Positions 7,999 to 18,300 of a DNA stretch of 64,000 nucleotides are shown here, one piece after another. The notes under the pieces are model-generated. The model did not search any database. It was given only the letters and a program-made list of their open reading frames with translations, and had not been told where the DNA came from. The DNA is from Eubacterium sp. 1001713B170207_170306_E7 (GTDB taxonomy: Bacteria; Bacillota; Clostridia; Eubacteriales; Eubacteriaceae). Every line of letters starts with the position of its first letter. Position 1 is the stretch's first letter. The stretch is taken from the NCBI RefSeq assembly GCF_015547515.1, contig NZ_JADMVE010000004.1, forward strand, positions 372,001 through 436,000, read 5' to 3'. A program made the position numbers and the translations under genes.

Positions 7999-8261
7999 TA
8001 ATCTAAGAATCCAGCTTCATCAATTTTTTTTATAAATTCTTCAACATCTACTTTTGCGTTTTTCTCAGAGACATCATAATTTTCCAATATTTTTTTCACC
8101 AAATCTTCTTCCGATATAGCAGTTTGCATATTCTCCCAGAGAAAAGCAGCTACTTCATTTAGATTAATGATCCCGTTTAAATCAAAAGCATTTTCTCCAA
8201 CTGGTATTACTATATGCTCATCTGCGATATTTCTTAATATAAAACCATCTTTAATTTTCAT
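7998..8261 (-). CDS. PqqD family RiPP recognition protein
   Basis: 87 residues; a PqqD fold is indicated by ILRNIADEHIVIPVGENAFD, then LNEVAAFLWENMQTAISEED and a C-terminal winged-helix-like half ending VEEFIKKIDEAGFLD. PqqD proteins bind the leader of a RiPP precursor and present it to a radical SAM enzyme, which is encoded directly downstream. The ATG at 8261 is preferred to the longer start at 8285 because GGAGG lies 5 nt upstream of it. That RBS overlaps the end of the HPr-kinase-like gene. Confidence 0.9.
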   Translation of the reverse strand: MKIKDGFILRNIADEHIVIPVGENAFDLNGIINLNEVAAFLWENMQTAISEEDLVKKILENYDVSEKNAKVDVEEFIKKIDEAGFLD

Positions 8262-8262
8262 T

Positions 8263-9135
8263 TTATCCTCCAAATACTGCTTCATAAACAGTTTTCACTG
8301 CATCATTATCAATCCTACACCTCATTTCATATACTGGAATCTTTCTTATTATTTGATCAATAATGCAGAGTATTTTATCCACTTTTTCATTATTATATTT
8401 AGGTATAATTGCTTGAAAAAATAACTGGTTAACAGCCTCTTTATTACTTAATTTTCGTATCGTATTTTTCTCACCCTGTTTCAAAAAAACAATAGCCGCA
8501 ATTGGTGCTTTTATATTCGAATTTATTCTGCTTGATCCTGCCCATGGTGTTCCATATGCATAAAACTTATCAATTACTTGACGAATAGCTGGTGTATCAT
8601 CATTAAAAATATTCACTCTATCTTTTCCAAAGTACTGTAACCATAAGTTGGTATGCGTCGTTTTTCCAGTTCCGCTCGGAGCTGAAAAAAGTATTGCTTT
8701 ATTATTTACTGATATTGCCGAAGCATGGAGGCAAAATCCATTATACTCTACCAATGCTTTTGAAAAGACATAGCCGGTTTGATTGTATTCCCAATCTTCC
8801 AATGTCATATTAGGCTCCTTTTTTGTTCTTCCTGATAAAAAGATTTTTGTATCGTTGCTCTTTTTATCAAATTCAATATTTAAAATACACTTTTTATTTT
8901 CTTTATAAAAAAAGCTAATGGTGTCATTATTTTCCATAATATAAGTATCTATAATTGAATCCGGTTTAAGTACTATATTATTCTCTGGTATTATTATATT
9001 TTGAACTTTCTGAGAAATAATTGTAAAGTCTTTATTATCTAAATAACCATCTTTATATTTTTCTAGTTCACTCTTTAGTATTTTACCAAAACAATCTATC
9101 TCTATTGATATGTCTGCAATTTTATATTTATTCAT
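8263..9135 (-). CDS. HPr kinase/phosphorylase-like protein of RiPP cluster
   Basis: 290 residues. The C-terminal half resembles the HprK fold: GFCLHASAISVNNKAILFSA, Walker A SAPSGTGKTTHTN (151-163), the acidic INFND-like stretch VNIFNDDTPAI (175-183) and AGSSRIN. The N-terminal half is unassigned. HprK-like proteins without the HPr-kinase N domain occur in RiPP clusters, where some phosphorylate a residue of the peptide, as in paeninodin-type lasso clusters. Here the substrate is unknown. The start codon lacks a good Shine-Dalgarno sequence and lies downstream of a strong hairpin, so expression should be well below that of the precursor. Confidence 0.82.
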   Translation of the reverse strand: MNKYKIADISIEIDCFGKILKSELEKYKDGYLDNKDFTIISQKVQNIIIPENNIVLKPDSIIDTYIMENNDTISFFYKENKKCILNIEFDKKSNDTKIFLSGRTKKEPNMTLEDWEYNQTGYVFSKALVEYNGFCLHASAISVNNKAILFSAPSGTGKTTHTNLWLQYFGKDRVNIFNDDTPAIRQVIDKFYAYGTPWAGSSRINSNIKAPIAAIVFLKQGEKNTIRKLSNKEAVNQLFFQAIIPKYNNEKVDKILCIIDQIIRKIPVYEMRCRIDNDAVKTVYEAVFGG

Positions 9136-9148
9136 ATTAAGCTAGTGT

Positions 9149-9179
9149 TTAAGAGGGCAATTATGAATTGCCCTCTTAA
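9149..9179 (-). terminator. perfect 14-bp hairpin after the precursor gene
   Basis: Arms TTAAGAGGGCAATT (9149-9162) and AATTGCCCTCTTAA (9166-9179) enclose a 3-nt loop, 6 nt after the precursor stop. On the minus strand no T-run follows. It is therefore more likely a leaky terminator or 3'-end stabilising/processing stem that makes the precursor transcript more abundant than the enzyme transcript, a common RiPP arrangement. Confidence 0.8.
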
Positions 9180-9185
9180 GAATTT

Positions 9186-9299
9186 TTAACCTACAATGCA
9201 AGAATCATCACAACTTGTGAATTGCAGATTAGAAGCTGCAATAGATTCAACTATTTCAAATTCTACTATTTCTATTTCAGGTTTAATATATTTTTTCAT
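9186..9299 (-). CDS. RiPP precursor peptide (37 residues)
   Basis: Too short for ordinary ORF calling but well supported. ATG 9297-9299 has AGGAGG 8 nt upstream, and the reading frame ends at TAA 9186-9188. The peptide begins MKKYIKPEIEIVEFEIVES, an acidic leader of the KKxYxxPExExxxF type common in clostridial RiPP precursors. It ends SNLQFTSCDDSCIVG, a short core with two cysteines spaced CxxxC. The neighbours are an HprK-like protein, PqqD, radical SAM/SPASM, peptidase and exporter. Likely product: a small peptide with a radical-SAM-installed crosslink, perhaps cysteine-based (inference). It starts only 29 nt after the stop of the giant surface protein. Confidence 0.85.
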   Translation of the reverse strand: MKKYIKPEIEIVEFEIVESIAASNLQFTSCDDSCIVG

Positions 9300-9328
9300 T
9301 TGCCGCACCTCCTTTCAAATTAGAACAT

Positions 9329-12300
9329 TTATTTCTGTTGTTGTACTGTAATGCTGCTGTATGTTGTTTTGATTTGTCCGTTTGCAATATCTTCATAAGT
9401 TAAATATGCACGAATTGTCGCACCACTGTTTTGGGAAATACCGCCTAACATAATAGATGTCGTTCCACTTTCGGATATTGACTGTAATTTTCTCGTCGTC
9501 ACGTTTTCTCCATCAATGACAAACTGGCTTTCATCAGGACTTATTATAAATTCTTTTTTATAAATAAATCCAGCCTCTACAAATTTAAATCTAGTTGTAT
9601 CTACTAAATTATTTGTAGCTGTAAATCCTAATATTCCATTACCTGGAGAAACAAGCACAGTACTTAAGCTGACAGTAGGTTCATCTATAACTGGTTTTTC
9701 ATTCTGATAAACCGCATACAAATGTGTATCCTGTGTTACTGTGAAGTTATATTCAAGGTTATATCCTACATAATCGCTTGTGGCTTCTGTCTCATTACCA
9801 AATTTCCATCCGGCAAATATCTGATTCGCTTTCGTTTCTTCGGCAATGGCTGTTACCTGATCTTTATAAACCACTTCGCGTGTTGTTTCATCTGTACCTT
9901 TAAATTTAGCATCATGCAATGTCACGGTATAATTACTCTGCTGTTTTTCAAAGACTGGATAAATGTCCATATCACATTTTACAACAGTATCTTTAGTAAC
10001 CAGAACCGGTGTACCATTTTGATCGTAGTACCAGCCTTTAAAATCATATCCTGATAATACCTGAGCTGCTGGGAAGTCAGTTATTGTACTGCTCGCTTCA
10101 GTGAGGTAAGCTTTGTTATAAATAACCGTATTATAAGCATCTCTGAAAGTTACCGAAGCAAGTTCCGGATCTGGCGTATAGAAAACAGCGGCTAAATTGA
10201 TCGCACTGCTACCTGCTGTAAATTCATAATCTAAATTTTCAGAGACAATTCTGTTGCTTGTCGTATCATACCAATATTTAAATTGTGTATTGACTGCTGT
10301 TGCATTGACACTAGCTCTCAATTTTACGGTATCACCAATATTGACAGATGTTAAACCTGCTATACTTGGCGCCGCAAACAATTCATATTTGGTTCCGTTA
10401 AATTTATAGACTTTTCCACCGGTTCCATTGAGATTAACAGATAACTGAACCTTTGGTTTTGCAGAGAATGTAGCCTTAATTATAGTATTGTCATTTGCAA
10501 CTTTGATGGCTTTAGTTATACGATTATTATCCTCAAACGTTTTTTCATTAATATACCAGCTATCAAAGGTATAATCCTTTGTTGGCGCTGCTGTTACTGT
10601 TACAGTATCGCCTGCATAGATATGACCATCTTCTGGTTTCGTCATTGTTACAGTTCCCTGCGCTTCATTACCGCTGACAGCTGTCACATTCGTGAGTGGT
10701 GTGATAATGCTAGTCGGTGCCTCCCATTGTAACTGTGGATAAGTATTACCTTCGGCGTTTGGTACATAGGTCCAGTTTGGTGATTCTGCCGGTTCTTCAC
10801 TGCCCGGATTGCTGCCATCTAAGATCATGGCGAAGCGCGCTTTTTGCATATCAGCTGCGGATACAACGTGATTTGTGTAATCGGTGGTTGTGCCCTGGTA
10901 GTATGTGTTGGTTAATGTGCCTGGAAAACTTCCATCATTGGGCACGATTCCGTTATGAATTGTATAACAGTTTTCATATGTTCCATTACCTATTGCATAG
11001 GCACTTAGTGTGCCGTTCGTATAACAATTTTGCGCTGTGCCCTTATTGATTTCGATCAATCCTGATCCCAATGCCGTTAAATCTGAACTTTGATTTACAT
11101 AGCTTATCTGTTTAACAAGACCGTTATTATATCTAACCAACGGACGCGGCGAGACAAATTCAAGGTCTTTGATGAATGAATTCTGTCCAATTTGTTCAAA
11201 TAATGCGTTAGTCTGGTTTGAACTCATAGTGATGGTGTGCTTATTACCATTAAAGGTACCCGTAAAACCATTTGACCAAGAATCATCTGAATTTTTATAG
11301 TTCACCCCAATGCCGTTTTTTCCATTTTTATCTGCAATAATCATTTCTTCTGGCAATGTCAAATCTGCTACCAGTACATAATGTTTGTCAGCATGAATTG
11401 AATCTGCCATGTTTACTTTATCACAGAGTAACTTGAGCTGTTCTGGCGTCGCGATCTGGTACGGGGCTTCTAGGGAACCATCACCTACATCGAAAGTGTC
11501 AGTACGATGGGTTGCGGTCCAAATGTTGTAGTCTGATTCGGTTGTTGCTGCTTTGTATTCAAAGGTCGCGTTGCTGCCTTTTACAAAAGAATTCTGATCC
11601 GACAGATTGTTTTTTGCCTTAATGATAGACTGATTTTCGCCATCGTTGACACCACTGCCGTCTAACTGCACGGTAACATAATGTTTTACATCGCCGTCGA
11701 AGGTTTCTGTCTCACCAACGGGCACGACGAGTTTCCCTTTTGTGCTGCCTGCAAAACTTCCTGTAAAGACGACATCGCCGTCGGTTTTAATGTTGATACC
11801 ATTGATGGAGATATCCTTGGTATCTAGTTCATATGGTTGACCAATTGTGCTCATGTCAATATTCTCTGTAATCACTGCACCATCCGGAATCACCAGAGTG
11901 TCTCCACTTTCTGGTTTAACATTTAACTCAGCATAAGGTTTATAATCCTTTCCGCCGTTAGGATCCATGTATTCTTTTTTATAAAGTGCATTGGCCACAG
12001 AATTAGCCGCATTTTTAATTGTTCCATTTTCATCCACTACTTTTATACATGCTTTCCAATCTGGACTATCATTGGTTCCAGCATTGTAAACTGTTTGTAC
12101 GTTTGATCCGATAACAAGTGCACCTCTGCCAGTATCCTGTTCCTGCCGACAAGCCGTACCTGTTGTCGTATCTGCGGGTATTTCCATTTTTCCTGCATTC
12201 ATTGTAAAAGAAGAAGTGCTGTCACTGCGCATATCAACCAAATATTGTAAACTTTTTGCTCCATTTACATATTCAGTGCTAAGAACACTGTCTACACCGT

Positions 12301-15300
12301 CAACAATTACATGATTATTTTGGGCTGATCGGTCGAATACGATTGTTCCATAACTATTGTAACCAGTTCCTTCTTCAAAAGATGTACGTCCAATCAATGT
12401 TGAGTTCATAACATTGATTGTTTTATTATCTCCTTTGATATTCATTGCAGCATAACCCGTCAATTTAGAGCGGTCAACAGTTAATTCTCCAGCGTTGCTT
12501 GCATTTCCGTAGAAATTCAGCGCATAATACTTGGTATCAATTTCTGTATTTTCTATTGCAGATAAAATACCCTCGGCTGCATACAGAATACCTCTGTCGT
12601 AAAAGTTATCAGATAATATTTTTGAATTACTCATATTTACAACGACATTATCCGCATTTGCAACAATACCAAGATGTCCTTTTTCTCCATCTAATTTAAT
12701 ATAGCTATTTGTTACATTTAATGCTGTACCTTGCGCTGAGCTTTTTAACCAAATGCCATTGGAACGCTTGTTAAATTCATTAGTTGTGTCATTCCCATTT
12801 GTTCCTTCGCCATTTTGGTATAAATAACAATTATCTAACTTTATTGCAATAGCTGGCGTATCAGTTGATACTAAAGCCGTAGCTACAGCGCCATTATCTT
12901 TAATTGTTAATCCCTTCAAAGTAGAATTTGCCTGTACTTCTATTTTTCCATTGATTACCACGCCGGTTTCCTGTCCTATAGCTTCGACAGCTTCCGGCTG
13001 TTCTTCTTCGTTCACAGATGCGTTAACTAGAACCGTATCATCTGTCAGACCATTGATCATCAGTTCCTTGTCGATTGTCAGGCTATCGGCTAGTGTGTAT
13101 TCGTTCGCGGCCAGATTGACAATCCCCTTTTCACCAACTAAGTCTTTAACTGCGGCTAATATTTTGCCATTTTCTGTTGGGTCTTTCTCTCCATAGATGG
13201 TTGCTTCTGTCTGGTTGTCATAGTTCGTTGATGTCAGTTTATTATCTGTTTTATAGGGTCCACCATAATAGATCCCCTGGAATACAATGTTATTGCATCC
13301 CGGTGCATATTCTAAGTCTCCTTTAAATCCAACCTTAGATGTATTATTTTCACCCAAAACAGTGGCTGTTCCTTCATAGCTGCCAATAATACCACCAAAA
13401 TTCAAGTTTTTATCTTTACGGTTTTGTGCTGTTACCTTTTCAATTGTCACGTCTGCATTACAATTACTAATGCTTACATTATTGGCAATACCAATGATAC
13501 CGCCGATATCGCGGGCGCCTTTGACTGTAGAATTTTCAACAAAACAGCTTGTGATGCTTGCCTGTGTCGACCACATTGCTTGTCCCACAATACCGCCTGC
13601 TTTGTCTCCATTACCGCCTGTTGCGATATCGTTATTAACGGATTCAATCGTTGTGCCATTTACCCGACAGCCGCTAATACTTACTTTCGCTGTACCCTGG
13701 ATCACTTGACCCAAAATACCCGCTACGCGGCCATATCCGGTTACTTGGCCAGCATTGACTGTAATCCCGGAAATATTAATATCTTTGCCTGCTCCCGCAA
13801 CGGTACCGCCGACTAAAGCTCCAACATTTTTGCCCAGTGGGTTGGGATCCGGGCTGTCAGTAACAGCTGCTGAAATGGCTGTTACATGAGGCTGATCTAA
13901 TATAACACGGCTGATTTCAGCCCCTGCTCCAATGGCTCCAAAGAGGCCTAAATAATTTTGTCCATCTTGACCGGTTACGCTCAACTTGGATAATTCATAG
14001 CCTTGACCGTCGAATTTTCCAGTAAACGGATGATCTTTCGTGCCAATCGGTGTCCAATTTCCAATACTGCTTAAATCAATATCATTTTTAAGTTTTATGG
14101 TTGCGTTGCCGTCTGCAAGCACCTTGCCAGTATCTCCTCCGATATTTACAATTTCTGCAACCCGCTGCAGCTCTTCTGCTGTTGCAATTTCGATTGTAAT
14201 ATCGGTACCGGATGGGTCTAGAACAGTCCAAGTGATATCCTGCTCTGTCAGAATATTTGCTTCTGTGCTTGTATTATTAAAGACAAATGTATCGACGTCT
14301 TCGCCGCCCATCAGTTCACGCGCTATAATCTTCGGCGCTGCTCCGTTATCCACTGTGTTTGCTGCGACATCTGTTAATGTGATTGTGTTTCGATAAGCGT
14401 TATTTTCGTAAGGCTTAACTTGTTCCTGATATCCTTTTACCTGATTGTCAATGCAGTTGATAACTGTCGCATCGGCACACATATTAAAGGTACAATTCGT
14501 CAATGTCACTGCACTTGGATATGGCCGAATATCAATACCATTTTCTGTGGTACCATCAGCTGCTGCTCTTTTGTCAGTTGTGAACGTTGTGTTTGATGCT
14601 TCAAAGCTGACTTTTTCGTAGTTTTCCTGCAGCGCAACAATAGCATATCCTTCAACTTGATAGTTGTTGTCTTTTGCGATGCCTGTTAATTTTGAATCTT
14701 TTACTGTAATATGTGTGTTTGTATCGACTGCAATTTCTTTACCGCCATTCAACTCATTATATAAAGTTCCGGCAGATGTCATAATGGCTGCCCAGCCAGT
14801 TATTTCGCTATTATTTTGTACAATTAGCTCCTGTTCGATATGGCGTAAGCCAATCCCGTAGGCGGTGGCAGTTATTTTTGCATTATCAATTGTAACTTTA
14901 TCGCCTTTTCCTTCTAGTCGAATACCCGCTTCATAGCTGTAATTCGTGTTGTCTTTATTGGATAGATTCTCAATCGCGGCGTTTTTATAGGTTAAACTTG
15001 ATCCATTCTTTGTAACGACAGCGCCACTTCCGGTGATGTCTTTTCTGACAGAAACGCCATCCATTACAACGTCTTTCGCACCGTCAATGGTCACCTGACC
15101 GTTGATCTTGGCGGTGCCCTGTGCCCCTGCCGAATTTGCCACTTCAATGGTGATGCCGTCGCGGATGCTCAGATCACCGTTGTAGGTATAGCCATTCTCG
15201 GTATAAGGTATGGTGACCGTGCCGCCATTGCCCACTTCGTTGATGGCGGTCTGCAGGTTATCGTAGAGCTTGGTGGTGCCGCCGCTTGTTTTTCCGATAA

Positions 15301-18300
15301 TCGGGGCATCGGTTTTCACATAGGGGTGTCCCGCTGTGGCGGTGTTATCATAGGTTGTGTAGATAACAGTTCCTTCTCCTAAAGCGCCCTGTAATCTCAG
15401 GGTTGCCAGATTATTATGAACGCGCTTCATGTTTACGTTGTAGACTGGCAGCTCTGCACTATCGGCAGTGTGGGTGTTTTCGGAAACGGTTGGCATAAAG
15501 CCTTCCTGCATGATGGCTGGCAATGCCTGTACCTTGGAATTCATACGAATTGGCAGGATACGGATTAAGGCATCGGTGCCATTGATATTTTTGGTGGTTA
15601 AGGTGTTACCACTAATAACACTCTCGTACTGGATATTGGTCCAGGTCGAGCCAACAGCCATCAGGTCTGCCAGGCAGGCGTCATCGGCTGTCAGGCTAGC
15701 TGTGTTGTCGCTGATGTCATAAGCGCCGGTAATCTGGCTCAGCACAGCGCTGAAATTGCCAGTTATGGTGTTTCCTGTAAAGGTCAGCTTACCTGCCAAT
15801 GTTTTCTGTTTGCTGATATCTCCTGAGTAAACAGTCCACGCCTTTGCTTCTGAAGTAAAGGTGGAGTCTGTGATGGTTACAGTGGCGTCTGCTGGCAATG
15901 TGTTGGTATCAAAGATATAATAATTGTCATTGACACTTCCCGCCACATTTACGGTACAGTTTTCCATGGCAAAGCCTGGCTTGTATACCGAGAACGCGGC
16001 ACTGGAACCTGTGCGGTTTGGCTTGGTGACCTCAAAGGTAATGTTTTTAAGCTTTGTAGCCACACCGGTAATGATGGTACCGCTTTTTTCGATGCTGCCA
16101 CTTCCATTGCTTCCGTTATAGTCTAAGGACACAACAGATGCCTTAGCTCCTGTCCCCTGGATGGTGATGTTATCTGGCAGGGTAACGTCATAGCCAATGC
16201 TAAAGCTGTTGTTATCCGTGCTTTCACCCAGGTAGATGGTGCCGCCGTTTGTCAAAGTTGTAACGGCGTCTTCGATGGAGCCGTAAATGGTAGCGATTTG
16301 ATTATCGTCTAAGGTATAAACCTTATTGGTCAGGTCTGATGTGACCGACCAGACCGTGATGTTGCCCATTTTGGTGGCAACATAGGGAGCGTCCGCTGCC
16401 GTTGTCGCCGCTACTGTTACATCTTCTGCATTTTCCGAATAAATCGGCGCCGCCTCGGTCAAGTTGCTGTCACCGCTTAAAGTAAATTTCGCTGAATTGT
16501 CCGTTTTTTTGTCAACATTGACGCCGCCCCAGGCGTTTCCGCTGGTTTGCAGGTCGGTCGCTGTCACGCTTGAGCTGTTGACAATGACGCCTGCGGCTGC
16601 GTTGTTTGTGGAGATTACCTTGTCTAATGTGATATTATCTGAATTATAGATATTGATCCCACTGCCGGAGGCTTTTTTGGTGCTGTCAACCATGATATTT
16701 TCTGCTCCCTTAACCGTCAGGTTTTTCAGGGTAACATTCTTTGTATTCTCAATACTCACGAGCATCGCGTCGCTGCCATCACCGGTTGATACCCAGGCTG
16801 CTTCACCTTTTGTGATGATCACAGCACCAACCCCTTCTAAGGTTAGAGGCTTGGTGATGTTCAGTTTTGAATCGAGGGTGTAGGTGTCTTCAGCCACTTT
16901 AACCGTGCTGTTTTCATCCTTGACGCCATCCACTGCTTTTTGCAGGCTATATGCCTGGGCATTATCACCTGCAACAGCCACCGCCAATGTTCGATCGATC
17001 ACAAAAGTGCCGTCTTTTGCCAGCGTGCGGTCCAGTTGATTTTCGACTACTGCGCCGTTGTTGTCCGCGCTTAATTGGCCGGCATCATAATGGGTTGATG
17101 TCTGGCTGTTTTCAATAATCGCAATATCAACGGCATTGCCTTCTTCAGTGCCAAAGGTGCCAAAGGTATTTCCGCTCATTACATAATTGGAGTTTGCGGT
17201 AATGACAAATCCTTTGGTTCCTTTTACCGTGTTGCCGCTTAAGGTACCGGTACCTTCAAAATAGCCCGGCTGACGAATATTGGTAAAGGTACAGTTTATA
17301 ACGTTTAAGCCCTGGTTGTCGGCGTTTGGCACGACACCGCGAGTAACTTCATTGAAGCCTGTCTGATAGTGCCCTGTTACCGTGCAGTTTTCAATGGTCA
17401 CATTTTCTCCTGCAACTTCAAAAGCGGTTAAATTGCGGGCACTGTTATCTTCTGCTCCTGTAAACTGTATGTTTAAGTCTGTCAGTTTTACACTGGCTGC
17501 ATTTATTTTGAATAACGCGGCGGCCGTTTCCGTATTTGTACTGATGGTGACCTCCGCTGCCGCCGTAATGGTCATGGGTTTGTCGACCTGAATGGCGCCA
17601 CCGGCTGCTGCATCAACGATAATATTATCATTGATGGTAACCGTTCCGTTATCCTGCGCATTTGATACAGCTTCGGCCAGTGATGAATACTGAGTTGTAG
17701 TTTCTCCATTTTTAACAGATATTGGCGCATTGCCGTTTTCTCCGCTTGCTTTTTTAAATGGATAAACCTGAATCTGTGTGCTTGATGCTTTGTTGCTGCC
17801 AGCATCTATATACACATTAAGTATAGTGTCGAAAGCTGGTGAATCACTATTCCAGTAATTATTGGTCAGGTTCACGGTATTATTTCCGACACCTGTAATT
17901 TTTACGATATCTTGGTCTTCTGTGTTTTCTGAGTAGTCTTCTTTTGTACATTTGTTTTCTGTAATGGTAAAGACCTTACTATCTGGGCTTGGCCCGTCAA
18001 TTCCTTGTGTGTCAATACGAATGGCTCTTCCGCCTTCTTTGTCGTTGTTCGCATCCCAGTTTGTAACTGTATTATTGGTTACAATAACCTTTCCGCTATG
18101 GGCATTATAATTTGCGCCACCACTTACTTTAGCCAACTGAAATAAGATCCCGTTATGGTTCACATTCGCAATGCTGTTGCCTGTCACTTCGGCATCGTAT
18201 GGATTTCTTAAATTGATGCCAGCTGAGCCGGCGCCATCAATTATATTATTTTTAACAATTACGCTGCCGCCAGGTGTCGTTGTTCCATAGGTATCTCCAA

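Noticed and set aside
3486-9299. Lasso-peptide cluster
   Set aside because: HprK-like, PqqD and NTase-fold genes recall paeninodin-type clusters, but there is no asparagine-synthetase-like cyclase or transglutaminase-like leader protease, and a radical SAM/SPASM enzyme is present instead.
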